A stretch of 64,000 nt of DNA from Fusibacter sp. 3D3 (GCF_001748365.1 NZ_BDHH01000002.1:293023-357022); one strand, 5' to 3'. Counted from the stretch's first letter, positions 17,751 to 26,781 are shown. The notes: generated by a model not told the origin, from the sequence alone. A program made the numbers and translations.

Positions 17751-18662
17751 TTAAATTTTAAGCGCGTCAAGACGGTAGAACAAGTACCCTTCGAGATTAT
17801 CATAGTCACTGATTGTCATTTGCTCTGCATGAATCAGATTCATTATACGGCTTAAAATCACACCGCCTGCGTCAATTATATCCGCTCGTTTAGGATCTAG
17901 TCCAACTTGCTTCTTTTTATCTTCTAGAGGCATGCGATGCAACGCTTCACTGAGCGCTTCTATCTCACTCCGAGTGATCGTCTGATTATGCACCCATTCA
18001 CGTCTATAGCACTCTATTTTTTTTAACATCGTTAAAAATGTTGTTGCAGTACCGCCAATGCCAACCAAATCAAATGTTTTTTCAACTGCAACACGTTCAA
18101 TAACAAGTTTCAATTTTTCATCGACATAACTTGACAGGGCTCTATAGTCACTTCCAAACATGTTGGTCATTCTAACCGCACCAATATCAATACTTTTGGA
18201 AAAAAGAATCCCCTTTGCATTTCCAATAATAAACTCTGTAGAACCGCCACCAATATCGACGACAAGCTTTGTTTGTTCAGGAGATATCGCGCCTGCCATA
18301 ACACCTTTGAACCCAATATCGGCTTCTTGCGTCCCTGAGATCACATCAATATCATATCCCGTTGCCGCTTTAACTGCATTTAAAAAAACAGCTCTATTTT
18401 CTGCGTCTCTTACCGCACTGGTGGCCATAATAAAAATATCTTCTGCACGGAAAGATTTCGCCTCATCCACAAATTTTTTAATCGCATTTGTGCTTGAAAG
18501 TATTCTTTCGGATTGCAACATTTTGGTTGCATTTACGCCTTCACCAATTCGAGTCATTTCAAGCGTCTTCTCTGCCTTTGTAAGCTTTCCATCTTCTAGC
18601 TCCGCCAATAAACACCTTATTGAATTCGTCCCAACATCTATAGATGCATATTTTTTATTCAT
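17751..18662 (-). CDS. ppx: Ppx/GppA phosphatase family protein
   Basis: A 303-residue protein of the ASKHA-fold Ppx/GppA family, corresponding to the short one-domain form common in Firmicutes and Actinobacteria. The phosphate-binding motifs are the N-terminal DVGTNSIRCLLAE, the central VVDIGGGSTEF and VGIGGTATT. It hydrolyses polyphosphate and/or pppGpp; short members mostly act as exopolyphosphatases, and the choice is not visible here. It begins 21 bases after the divIC-like gene, so it ends a cell-cycle and housekeeping transcript. The position beside divIC recurs in Clostridia. Confidence 0.9.
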   Translation of the reverse strand: MNKKYASIDVGTNSIRCLLAELEDGKLTKAEKTLEMTRIGEGVNATKMLQSERILSSTNAIKKFVDEAKSFRAEDIFIMATSAVRDAENRAVFLNAVKAATGYDIDVISGTQEADIGFKGVMAGAISPEQTKLVVDIGGGSTEFIIGNAKGILFSKSIDIGAVRMTNMFGSDYRALSSYVDEKLKLVIERVAVEKTFDLVGIGGTATTFLTMLKKIECYRREWVHNQTITRSEIEALSEALHRMPLEDKKKQVGLDPKRADIIDAGGVILSRIMNLIHAEQMTISDYDNLEGYLFYRLDALKI

Positions 18663-18683
18663 AATCTTTCCTTATCTATTTTC

Positions 18684-19001
18684 TCATTCATCATTGTCGA
18701 CATCGTCCGGATTATCATCAAGCCCCTTAATCATATAGATAATTTCATTGGGTTTGACCATCTTCAATTTTTCTCTTGCAATCTTTTCGACTGCCTCAGT
18801 CGTTTGTGCGTACTCTAAATCATCTTGAAGGCGCTCAATATCATCTTCAAGTGCATTAATTTCTTGATTTAGCTCACTTTGATTGGCTTGATATTCTTTT
18901 AACTTAATGTCGGTTATATACATGCTATACACAAAATATACGACAAAAATGATCAAAACAATGATCAAAAGACTATTTCTTCTAAAAAATTTTTTAGCCA
19001 T
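18684..19001 (-). CDS. divIC: Septum formation initiator, DivIC/FtsB-like
   Basis: A 105-residue bitopic membrane protein: a basic cytoplasmic start (MAKKFFRRN), one membrane helix (about 10-28), a coiled coil with heptads of Leu, Ile and acidic residues (about 32-75) and a short C-terminal domain with EKIAREKLKMVKPNE. This is the DivIC/FtsB plan; the protein would join FtsL and DivIB in the divisome. The ATG at 19001 is 6 bases after AGGTG; the GTG three codons earlier overlaps that site. In Bacillus yabP and yabQ lie between rqcP and divIC; here their place holds only a 148-bp repeat. Confidence 0.9.
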   Translation of the reverse strand: MAKKFFRRNSLLIIVLIIFVVYFVYSMYITDIKLKEYQANQSELNQEINALEDDIERLQDDLEYAQTTEAVEKIAREKLKMVKPNEIIYMIKGLDDNPDDVDNDE

Positions 19002-19063
19002 CACAAACACCTATATCACTTGAATTGAATATCAAGTGATTTCCTTAAAGTTTTTACAACTTA

Positions 19064-19211
19064 ATCAAAGCGTATACTCAGTCCGCTTCGCTACCTTCGT
19101 AACACTTGCACAATCCTATCGGATTGCATTCAGTGGGCGTTTAGACTCCCACTGAATTAGGCATATGAACCCCCACTTTGAGAAGTGAGGGACATCTCCT
19201 CAAGGGTTATA
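19064..19211. repeat. 148-bp intergenic repeat, copy 1
   Basis: It is identical in length to the copy at 49915-50062 and differs at four positions with no gaps. It contains several inverted repeats: an 8 to 9-bp stem in the CCCCACTT region at its right end, a TTCAGTGGG/CCCACTGAA stem and a CAATCC/GGATTG stem. It starts 10 bases after the rqcP stop and carries no open frame of note. It resembles a non-autonomous IS200/IS605-type or other palindrome-rich mobile element, but no transposase is in view. Confidence 0.85.
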
Positions 19212-19221
19212 TTCCTAAAAA

Positions 19222-19485
19222 TCAAAGATTTTCAATTTTTTCTTCTGATAAGATCTCGTAAAGTTCTTTAGCGAGTTCTTTTTTAACATGCTCTTCTAAT
19301 GCTGTTATTCTAAAATTTATTTTTCTATTTCCAAAAGTTATGATTACCTCGTCGCCAACAGCGACTTCAGCACTCGCTTTAATTATTTTCCCATTTACGC
19401 TTACACGACCTTGGTCGCAAGCTTCTTTTGCGATTGTTCGCCGCTTGATAAGTCTTGCATTTTTTAAGTATTTATCGATTCTCAT
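19222..19485 (-). CDS. rqcP: S4-domain RNA-binding protein RqcP (YabO)
   Basis: An 87-residue S4-domain protein: MRIDKYLKNARLIKRRTIAKEAC followed by GRVSVNGKIIKAS is the standard S4 fold entry. Homologues (Bacillus YabO/RqcP, E. coli Hsp15) bind the peptidyl-tRNA-obstructed 50S subunit; RqcP works with RqcH in alanine tailing of stalled nascent chains. The ATG at 19485 has GGAGG 6 bases upstream; a TTG two codons earlier touches that site and is rejected. Its position between hup and divIC is the conserved one. Confidence 0.92.
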   Translation of the reverse strand: MRIDKYLKNARLIKRRTIAKEACDQGRVSVNGKIIKASAEVAVGDEVIITFGNRKINFRITALEEHVKKELAKELYEILSEEKIENL

Positions 19486-19491
19486 GGACAA

Positions 19492-19641
19492 CCTCCTCTG
19501 ATCAATTGATGATGATCTGGTGCTTTTACTTTGCGAGGATACAGTTCGTTATGAAGATGGGGCGGATGATTTAAGGCCACTGCGTGGGGCGGTGAGAACA
19601 CTGCCTTCACTACGAGGACATTAAGGATGCTTTAAATAAAG
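19492..19641. other. Gene-free spacer with GC-rich hairpins between rqcP and hup
   Basis: This stretch is visibly richer in G and C than the surroundings. It contains two adjacent hairpins, CCAC-TGC-GTGG (19577-19587) and GGCGGTG-AGAA-CACTGCC (19588-19605). I see no start-stop frame with a ribosome site. It could be a relic or a small structured RNA; nothing proves either. Confidence 0.3.
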
Positions 19642-19664
19642 AAAAAGCAGCGAAGCTGCCTTTT
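19642..19664 (-). terminator. Intrinsic terminator of hup
   Basis: GCAGC-TTC-GCTGC stem with flanking A/T pairing, followed on the minus strand by five T, 11 bases after the hup stop. Confidence 0.85.
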
Positions 19665-19674
19665 CTATGCTATA

Positions 19675-19953
19675 TTACGCATTTACTGTTTCTTTTAATG
19701 CTTTACCAGCTTTGAAAACAGGTGCTTTAGATGCTGGAATTTCAATTGTTTGTTTTGGATCTCTAGGATTTCTACCAGTTCTTTCTTTTCTTTCTCTTAC
19801 ATCAAAAGTACCAAATCCGACTAATTGAACTTTTCCGTTTCTTGCAAGTTCGTCTTCAACACTTTTCATAAATGCATTTAGTGCTAATTCTGCATCCTTT
19901 TTAGTTAATCCTGATTTTTCAGCCATGCTAGCTACTAATTCAGCTTTATTCAC
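19675..19953 (-). CDS. hup: HU-family DNA-binding protein
   Basis: A 92-residue HU/IHF-fold protein that bends and compacts DNA. The signature GFGTFDVRERKERTGRNPRD, spanning the beta arm, is complete, followed by the terminal helix KAPVFKAGKALKE. It begins with GTG behind AGGAGG. It has its own promoter and terminator and is therefore probably transcribed alone at a high level. The position between mazG and rqcP is typical of Clostridia. Confidence 0.97.
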   Translation of the reverse strand: MNKAELVASMAEKSGLTKKDAELALNAFMKSVEDELARNGKVQLVGFGTFDVRERKERTGRNPRDPKQTIEIPASKAPVFKAGKALKETVNA

Positions 19954-19997
19954 AATAAAACCTCCTCTTAAATTATAAAGTTGTTTTAACTATAAAT

Positions 19998-20026
19998 AGT
20001 ATACGTTGAAATTTCAAGTTTTACAA
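19998..20026 (-). promoter_or_regulatory. Promoter of hup
   Basis: TTGTAA (20021-20026) and TATACT (19998-20003), spacer 17 bases, minus strand. An overlapping alternative pair TTGAAA/TATAGT, also spaced 17, exists a few bases downstream. Confidence 0.6.
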
Positions 20027-20044
20027 GAGTTTTTGAATATTTTT

Positions 20045-21499
20045 TTAATATTTATCCCATATTTTCGCTTCAAGCCATAATTTATCCATTTTATCAAGTG
20101 CCTCACTATTGGGAATCTCATTACTTTCTGCTAATTTTTCTTCAACATATTTAAATCTACGAATAAATTTTTCTATGGCTTTAGCAAGTGCAATCTCTGC
20201 ATCAATTTTCAAGTGCCTTGCGACATTACTGATGATCATTAATAAATCTCCGAGTTCTTCCTCGAGCTTCATAAAATCTTGCGCTTCTACCTCAACTTTA
20301 AACTCGCCCAGTTCTTCGTCGATTTTTTTTATAGCCTCTTTTACATTTTGCCAGTCAAAACCAACATTGGCTGCAATTTTCTGAACTTTTTGGCTTCTAA
20401 TAAGAGCTGGTATACTCGTGGCAACAGCATTCATTGCTTCATGTATTTTTTCCGTTTGTTTTTCTTTCGCTTTAATGGCCTGCCAGTTCACAAGAACTTC
20501 ATCTGATCCAGAAACATCAACGTCTCCAAACACATGTGGATGTCTCCTAATCATTTTCTGGCAAATACCATCAGTGATATCGTCCATTGAGAAATAGCCA
20601 TCTTCATTTGCAATTGTCGCATGAAACACAACCTGCAAAAGCACATCTCCAAGTTCATCTATTAGCGCATTATCATCTTCCGATTCCACGGCATCTAATA
20701 CTTCATAGGCTTCTTCAACTAAATATTTCGTTAAAGAACGATGTGTTTGTTCTCTGTCCCATGGGCATCCATTATCCGATCTTAATTTAACCATAATGTT
20801 CTGAAGATCTTCAAAAGTGTAACCAGACGCGTTTGCCGCTGGCACAAATAAGCTCGTCAGATGATTAAACCTTTCTGGATTACGATCCAGTTCAAAAAGC
20901 GGTACACGCTCGATTTTTTCAAGTGACTCTATTCCTGCGGCATTTACAACGACGACTTCATGATCATCTTGATATCGCAACATAAGCTGAAGCTTCACTG
21001 TTGATGCAACCATTTGATTGTAGACTTGTATAATCAATCGATCCTTTTTAGGATTCAATGTTTCTGACTCTATTTTAAGCCCATCGACAATTTCGAGTCC
21101 TTTTACAGGATCATATTTAAGTGCTGTAATAATGGCATCTATAAAACTAACACCGTGAACAATCTTAATGAGCGCATTCGGATGAGAGGCTATGATCAAT
21201 GCCACTGTTTTTTCTGCAACGAACGGATTTCCGGGAACAGCATATACTACAGGCCCAGCCTTAGCCAGTAAAAGCACTTTATTTGCAATTGTCTCATAGG
21301 TCTCCTCAAAAGTATCTGCGGCCTCGTAGAGTTCATCAAAACTTTGATAACGCATGCCCTTTTGAACAAGATATTCTACCACAGGATGTTTTTCTGTCCT
21401 TAGGTAAACATTTGGCAATGTTGTCAAAGCCTCTATTGCCTGTACCGTTAAGTATTCTTTGCTCCCTGGCCCCATACCTACTATTGTTATTTGATTCAT
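20045..21499 (-). CDS. mazG: MazG nucleotide pyrophosphohydrolase fused to a tetrapyrrole-methylase-like domain (YabN)
   Basis: A 484-residue two-part protein like Bacillus YabN. Residues 1 to about 220 form a SAM-dependent tetrapyrrole (corrin/porphyrin) methylase-like fold, beginning ITIVGMGPGSKEYLT with the glycine-rich GNPF loop. From about residue 235 follow two MazG domains with the acidic EEAYE..DEL.D metal-binding motif. MazG cleaves NTPs to NMP and pyrophosphate and is thought to clean damaged nucleotides. The role of the methylase-like half is unsettled. It follows prsA, with spoVT of the Bacillus order missing. Confidence 0.94.
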   Translation of the reverse strand: MNQITIVGMGPGSKEYLTVQAIEALTTLPNVYLRTEKHPVVEYLVQKGMRYQSFDELYEAADTFEETYETIANKVLLLAKAGPVVYAVPGNPFVAEKTVALIIASHPNALIKIVHGVSFIDAIITALKYDPVKGLEIVDGLKIESETLNPKKDRLIIQVYNQMVASTVKLQLMLRYQDDHEVVVVNAAGIESLEKIERVPLFELDRNPERFNHLTSLFVPAANASGYTFEDLQNIMVKLRSDNGCPWDREQTHRSLTKYLVEEAYEVLDAVESEDDNALIDELGDVLLQVVFHATIANEDGYFSMDDITDGICQKMIRRHPHVFGDVDVSGSDEVLVNWQAIKAKEKQTEKIHEAMNAVATSIPALIRSQKVQKIAANVGFDWQNVKEAIKKIDEELGEFKVEVEAQDFMKLEEELGDLLMIISNVARHLKIDAEIALAKAIEKFIRRFKYVEEKLAESNEIPNSEALDKMDKLWLEAKIWDKY

Positions 21500-21573
21500 C
21501 GTAATCCACCTTCTATGTGTTCCTAAATTCCTGCTCTACGCTGGACGAAGACTAATGATGCATATAATGATTT

Positions 21574-21603
21574 AAAAAGGTCAGACGATTTATCATCTGA
21601 CCT
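21574..21603 (-). terminator. Intrinsic terminator of the mfd-prsA operon
   Basis: Perfect 8-bp arms AGGTCAGA (21578-21585) and TCTGACCT (21596-21603), followed on the minus strand by five T. Confidence 0.85.
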
Positions 21604-21610
21604 CATTGTC

Positions 21611-22690
21611 TTAGTTCGTTGCGGGTTCTTTTGTTTCTGCTTCTGGTTCTGTTGTTTCTGGTGCTTTTGTTTCTGGTGCCGCTGGAGTTGCTGCAATATC
21701 TGTCACTTTATCCATAAAAGTTTCAACTGTAGCTGCTGATTTTAGCGCTTCCATTTTTTTTGTAAAGTACTCATCTGAAATTGTTTTTTTCAACTCTTCT
21801 TTGTGTTGATTTATAACCGTTTCATCTTCTCCGGCTGCAATCATATCATTAATGGTTTGGATTTCATCTACTCGAATGATATGATATCCAAAACTAGATT
21901 GAACTGGATCGCTAATTTCTCCTACTGGCAAACCAAATGCAACTTCTTCAAATTCAGGCACCATAACACCCGTTGCAAAGAAGCCAAGACTACCACCGTT
22001 TGAAGCCGATCCTGGATCTTGAGAGTATTCTTTAGCAAGCTCAGCAAAATCTTCACCTGCATCTAATTTGCCTTTAACAAGTGTAGCAGTTGCCTCATCT
22101 TCAACAAGAATATGACTTGCACTGACTTGAATCGGTGTCGATGCATAAAGTTCATTGAGCTTTGCTTCATCTTTGTCAATGCTCTCTGTAATCAAGCGAT
22201 CGAATTCACTTGCTAACATACTGCTTTCAACTTGTTTCTTTAAAAATACATCATCAATGCCTAAAGTTTCATAAAGCGCTTTTACTTCTTCATTCGTAGC
22301 CAATTGATCTTGCAATTCTTTAAATTTCTCATCGAGTACGGTTACTTCTACAACATAATCTGTACCGATGACATACTCACGCATTAATTGTTCTGATACC
22401 AACATATCAACGATATCTTGTTTTAAAATCTCACCAAATTTCACGCCATTAACATCTCTTTCTAAAACATCGTCGCCATAATTCTTCTTATAAGCAGACT
22501 CATACATGCCGTAGAATTTATTAAATGTATCTAGCTCAATTATTTGATTGTTAACTACTGCAACTGCATTTGTTGTATCAATCTTAGGCACTCCACCATC
22601 TGTTGATTTAGTTGCCGCACCACAACCTGTCATTGCAAGCATCATTATCACTAACATCACTGCTAGCCTTTTTTTAAAATTTGTCATCAT
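21611..22690 (-). CDS. prsA: PrsA-like peptidyl-prolyl isomerase lipoprotein
   Basis: A 359-residue exported foldase. The N-terminus is a lipoprotein signal (basic MTNFKKR, hydrophobic core, lipobox LAMTGC), so Cys23 would be lipidated. A SurA/PrsA-type helical domain runs to about residue 185. A parvulin domain follows (ASHILVEDEATA, SQDPGSASNGGSLGFF, QSSFGYHIIRV), catalysing prolyl cis-trans isomerisation. The C-terminus is a 30-residue Pro/Glu/Thr-rich tail, probably a wall-spanning linker. Two adjacent ATG codons can serve as start. It lies 37 bases after mfd and ends with a terminator. Confidence 0.92.
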   Translation of the reverse strand: MMTNFKKRLAVMLVIMMLAMTGCGAATKSTDGGVPKIDTTNAVAVVNNQIIELDTFNKFYGMYESAYKKNYGDDVLERDVNGVKFGEILKQDIVDMLVSEQLMREYVIGTDYVVEVTVLDEKFKELQDQLATNEEVKALYETLGIDDVFLKKQVESSMLASEFDRLITESIDKDEAKLNELYASTPIQVSASHILVEDEATATLVKGKLDAGEDFAELAKEYSQDPGSASNGGSLGFFATGVMVPEFEEVAFGLPVGEISDPVQSSFGYHIIRVDEIQTINDMIAAGEDETVINQHKEELKKTISDEYFTKKMEALKSAATVETFMDKVTDIAATPAAPETKAPETTEPEAETKEPATN

Positions 22691-22727
22691 ACCCTCTCCT
22701 TGGTTTTATTGCGAAATTTAAATAACA

Positions 22728-25700
22728 CTATTCCATATTACTATACTCACAATAAAAACTATATATTTTTTCTATGAAATTTTCAAGCATTGTTAATTGT
22801 TCTTCTTTTTTTCTTAATCTGTTTGTAATTTTAAGTTTCATAATCATTGGATTTCCAGCATAAAATTGTATATTTTTGGGCTCGAATTCCACGATTTGAC
22901 CGATAAACAGGGGATTGATCTGAGCATCTACTTGGAATTTCATAATAAAGTTCGTGCCATCTTCTGCAATTTCCTCAATCCACATTTTTTCAACCATGGA
23001 TTTTATGAATGCTATCTTCATCAAGTTATTGACAGAAGCTGAAACCGTACCAAATCGATCTTCTATTTCTTCATAAACACTATCGAATTGCGCTCTCGTC
23101 TCAATAGCAGCAATCTTTTTATAAATTTCAATTTTCATCTGATGATTATGGATATACGTTTCTGGAATATAAGCATTTATTGCAATATCCATCTTGGCCT
23201 GCGGCATTTCACTGACAATCTCGCCTTTTTTGCGCATAATACTCTCTTCTAACAGTTTGCAAAACAAATCATATCCAACTGCTTCCATATGTCCATGTTG
23301 TTGAGTGCCAAGCACATTGCCAGCCCCTCTAATTTCAAGGTCTCTCATTGCGATCTTAAAGCCTGCACCGAGTTCTGTAAACTCTTTAATAGCTCTCAAC
23401 CGTTTTTCAGCCACTTCATTAAGCACTTTATTGACTTGATAGAAGATGTAGCAATAAGCAAGGCGATTACTTCTACCCACACGCCCTCTAAGCTGATAAA
23501 GCTGTGAAAGTCCAAATCGATCCCCATCGTTGATGATGATTGTATTGACATTGGCAATATCAAGACCGGTTTCAATAATCGTGGTACAAACCAACACATT
23601 GAATTCATTATTCATAAAACTGATCATTATTTTTTCAAGCTTGTGTTCATTCATTTGGCCATGAGCAAAATCAACTTTTGCATCTGGTACAAGCTGATTG
23701 ATTTTATAGGCGACTTGATCAATATCAGCCACTCGATTGTGAACGAAGAACACTTGTCCGCCCCTTTCAATCTCTCTTATAATGGCTTCTCTTACCAAAA
23801 ATTCATCAAATTCAACCACATAAGTTTGGATCGGATAACGATCTTCTGGCGGATCTTCTATGACACTCATATCTCTGATGCCAATCATGGACATGTGAAG
23901 TGTCCTTGGAATGGGCGTTGCAGATAAGGTGAGTACATCTATATTTTCTTTAATCATCTTGATTTTCTCTTTGTGTTTTACGCCAAATCTTTGCTCTTCA
24001 TCTATGATCAAAAGACCTAAGTCCTTGTACTGAATATCGTTAGATAGAATTCGATGCGTGCCAATAATCACATCTACCACGCCCGTCCGAATGTTTTCGA
24101 TAATTTTAGCCTGTTCCGCCTTCGTTCTAAATCGAGAGAGCATCTCAATTTTTGCAGGATATTTTGAGAAACGCTCTACAGTGTTGTTAAAATGCTGTTG
24201 TGCCAGAATTGTAGTCGGCACTAAAATAGCCACTTGTTTTGAATCCAGTACAGCTTTAAAAGCTGCTCTAAGCGCAACTTCGGTTTTACCATATCCAACA
24301 TCACCACAAAGCAATCTTTCCATGGGAAGCTGCACTTCCATATCTCTTTTGATCTCCTCAATACACTTGAGTTGATCACGAGTCTCTTGATACGGAAACA
24401 TGTTTTCAAATTCTCTTTGCCAATCATTGTCCCGTGAGAAGGCGTAGCCGCGTTTAGCCTTTCGATCTGCATAGAGTTCGATAAGTTCATCGGTCATCTC
24501 CTCAATGGATTTTTGAGCCCTCTGCTTGGTCTTTTTCCACTCGGTGCCACCAAGCCGATTGAGCCTTAACTTATCATGATCTGTACCAATGTACTTCTGA
24601 ATCATGCTTGAACTCTCCACAGGAATGTAGAGAAAATCATCTTGAGCATACTTGATCTTTAAAAAATCCTTTCGCGTCAAATCCATTTTCATTTGCTCAA
24701 TGCCGACATATTGACCTATCCCGTGATTTTCATGAACGACATAATCCCCTAATGATAGCTCTGAAAAAGCCTTGATGACCTTTCCCGTATTCGCACGTTT
24801 ACGCGTGATCTTCTTGCCTTCACCATAGAGCTCATTTTCTGTTAAAACAACCGCTTTAAACGTATCAAAGTAAAACCCTGCCGACAGATTTTGCGCCACT
24901 AGAATCGCTTGGCCACTGAGTGCGCGCTCATAATTTGCTTCTTGATCGATTGCAATATCATAAGATTGCATCAATTCAAAAAACTTTTGTTTTCTTTGAG
25001 AATCGCCTATTGCGATAACGATGTGATAGCCACTGAGCTTCCACTTTTTTATCTCAAGTGCCACTTGCTCAAATTTACCAAAGTACTTTGAAAGCTCTCT
25101 CGAAGTGATCTTCATGATCTGTTCTGGCTCAAATTGATCCACTTTTTTAATCAACAATTCATCTAGGACCAAAGTTTTTTGTTTGAGCAAAAGCATAATT
25201 TGTTCCAGTTCAAAGATTCTACCGTATTGTTCTTTAATGACCTCATTGCGCTTAAGAAAATCTGTGAATTGTCTTGCATATTCCGCAATGTATTGCTTAA
25301 TTCTCATCATACATTGATTGTTGCTTATAATGAATACAATAGGATCTCTTTGATAGGCCAATAGTGAATCCGCCTGATCAAACAACACAGAAAAATAGGG
25401 ATCCAAATCATCTGATATAACCCCTTCTTTAAGATGTTCAATCATCGTTTCTACACGCTGTCTCTTTTGCGCTTTATAATTGGCTTTTGCTTGGCTCAGT
25501 TTAATCACCGCATTTTTTACGGTTTGCGCTTCTAAGAGCATTTCTCGGCACGGGAAAATATCAATGCCTTCATATTTTTTAATTGATTTCTGTGTTTCTA
25601 TATCAAATGAACGTATGGAGTCTATTTCGTCTCCAAAAAATTCCATCCTAATCGGATTATCATAGCATGTCGAAAAAATATCCACGATGCCACCACGAAT

Positions 25701-26207
25701 GCTGTACTGCCCTTTTGCTTCAACAATTTCGACTCTCTCGTATCCAAATTCGAAAAAGATTTTCTGTATTTGCGAAAGTTCTAAAAGCGAATCCATATTC
25801 ACAGTGAGTACCTTTTCCTTAAATTGCTCATATAAGGGGTATTTAACAGCGAGGTTGTTAATAGCCGTAAATAAAATCGTTGGATTTTCAGATTTAAGTT
25901 TTAATAATGTTTCAACACGTTCATGGGTCAACTGATTGGAATGCGCAAAAGTATCAAACCAAATCATCTCTCGACTTGGTAAATAGCTGAAAGTATCCGA
26001 ATCCTCTGAAGCCGTCTTCGCTTTAAAATCATCATCAAACAATACCAATATATCGCGTTTCACTTCTTCTGATAGTTTTAAAATCATCCATTTAAGAGCA
26101 TTTATTTCAGTCCCATGCACTAAAATAGGGCTAATCCTCTGTGAAACGCTCTTCTTGAGTTCTTGATACTCTTTGGAATGATCAAATAAATTGGTGATGA
26201 GTTTCAT
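22728..26207 (-). CDS. mfd: Transcription-repair coupling factor Mfd
   Basis: An 1159-residue superfamily 2 translocase that removes RNA polymerase stalled at DNA lesions and recruits UvrA. Order of domains: UvrB-like region, RNA-polymerase-interacting CarD-like domain (GDYVVHENHGIGQYVGIE, about 490), RecG-like helicase core with Walker A GDVGYGKTE and Walker B IIDEEQRFGVKHKE, TRG motif region, and C-terminal UvrA-inhibiting domain. Full length, no break seen. It follows pth by 16 bases and is followed by prsA. Confidence 0.97.
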   Translation of the reverse strand: MKLITNLFDHSKEYQELKKSVSQRISPILVHGTEINALKWMILKLSEEVKRDILVLFDDDFKAKTASEDSDTFSYLPSREMIWFDTFAHSNQLTHERVETLLKLKSENPTILFTAINNLAVKYPLYEQFKEKVLTVNMDSLLELSQIQKIFFEFGYERVEIVEAKGQYSIRGGIVDIFSTCYDNPIRMEFFGDEIDSIRSFDIETQKSIKKYEGIDIFPCREMLLEAQTVKNAVIKLSQAKANYKAQKRQRVETMIEHLKEGVISDDLDPYFSVLFDQADSLLAYQRDPIVFIISNNQCMMRIKQYIAEYARQFTDFLKRNEVIKEQYGRIFELEQIMLLLKQKTLVLDELLIKKVDQFEPEQIMKITSRELSKYFGKFEQVALEIKKWKLSGYHIVIAIGDSQRKQKFFELMQSYDIAIDQEANYERALSGQAILVAQNLSAGFYFDTFKAVVLTENELYGEGKKITRKRANTGKVIKAFSELSLGDYVVHENHGIGQYVGIEQMKMDLTRKDFLKIKYAQDDFLYIPVESSSMIQKYIGTDHDKLRLNRLGGTEWKKTKQRAQKSIEEMTDELIELYADRKAKRGYAFSRDNDWQREFENMFPYQETRDQLKCIEEIKRDMEVQLPMERLLCGDVGYGKTEVALRAAFKAVLDSKQVAILVPTTILAQQHFNNTVERFSKYPAKIEMLSRFRTKAEQAKIIENIRTGVVDVIIGTHRILSNDIQYKDLGLLIIDEEQRFGVKHKEKIKMIKENIDVLTLSATPIPRTLHMSMIGIRDMSVIEDPPEDRYPIQTYVVEFDEFLVREAIIREIERGGQVFFVHNRVADIDQVAYKINQLVPDAKVDFAHGQMNEHKLEKIMISFMNNEFNVLVCTTIIETGLDIANVNTIIINDGDRFGLSQLYQLRGRVGRSNRLAYCYIFYQVNKVLNEVAEKRLRAIKEFTELGAGFKIAMRDLEIRGAGNVLGTQQHGHMEAVGYDLFCKLLEESIMRKKGEIVSEMPQAKMDIAINAYIPETYIHNHQMKIEIYKKIAAIETRAQFDSVYEEIEDRFGTVSASVNNLMKIAFIKSMVEKMWIEEIAEDGTNFIMKFQVDAQINPLFIGQIVEFEPKNIQFYAGNPMIMKLKITNRLRKKEEQLTMLENFIEKIYSFYCEYSNME

Positions 26208-26223
26208 GACAACTTCCTTTCTC

Positions 26224-26781
26224 CTAACCGTTGTATTGATTCATTGCCTTGTCAACGTCTTCTCTGATTATCATAAGCGCTGCCTCTGCCGCCCTTGATA
26301 GCGTATCGCACATTAATATTTTTTCGTCTGGGTTAAATTTCTTGAGGACAAAATCTTTTAGATCTCCTCTTTCAGGCTTTCCAATACCAATTCTGACTCT
26401 GGGAAATTCATCTTTTTGCAACAGATAGATGATATTTCTCATCCCATTATGCGTTCCAGCACTTCCTTTTTTTCGAATTCTCAGTTTCGCAAAATCCGTA
26501 TCTATATCATCATAGATCACAATGAGATTTTCAATTGGCAAATCAAAATAGGCCATTATTCCGATGACAGATTCGCCGCTGAGATTCATAAACGTTTGAG
26601 GCTTCACCAGCATGACTTTTTCACCCTGATACTGCCCTTCTCCGACGACGGCTTTATATTTTATTTTGTCAACACGAATTCCTAATTTTTCACTGAGTAT
26701 ATCTATCGCATTAAATCCCACATTGTGACGTGTCTGTTGATATTGCTTTCCAGGATTGCCTAATCCTACAATGACATACAT
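26224..26781 (-). CDS. pth: Peptidyl-tRNA hydrolase
   Basis: A 185-residue enzyme that frees tRNA from prematurely released peptidyl-tRNA. Family hallmarks are IVGLGNPGKQYQQTRHNVGF with the catalytic His, KPQTFMNLSGESV, and the IYDDIDTDFAKLRIRKKGSAGTHNG region containing the catalytic Asp. Length is standard. It precedes mfd as in Bacillus. An extended -10 lies 39 bases upstream. The C-terminal ten residues (KAMNQYNG end) are those of usual Firmicute Pth. Confidence 0.97.
   Translation of the reverse strand: MYVIVGLGNPGKQYQQTRHNVGFNAIDILSEKLGIRVDKIKYKAVVGEGQYQGEKVMLVKPQTFMNLSGESVIGIMAYFDLPIENLIVIYDDIDTDFAKLRIRKKGSAGTHNGMRNIIYLLQKDEFPRVRIGIGKPERGDLKDFVLKKFNPDEKILMCDTLSRAAEAALMIIREDVDKAMNQYNG

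Noticed and set aside
18160-18738. A 192-codon plus-strand open frame across ppx and divIC
   Set aside because: It is wholly antisense to two well-supported genes, lacks a ribosome site and gives low-complexity Ser/Ala/Ile-rich sequence.
19570-19620. Possible cobalamin riboswitch because of GCCACTG
   Set aside because: None of the other conserved blocks of the class is present, and no gene on the same strand follows.
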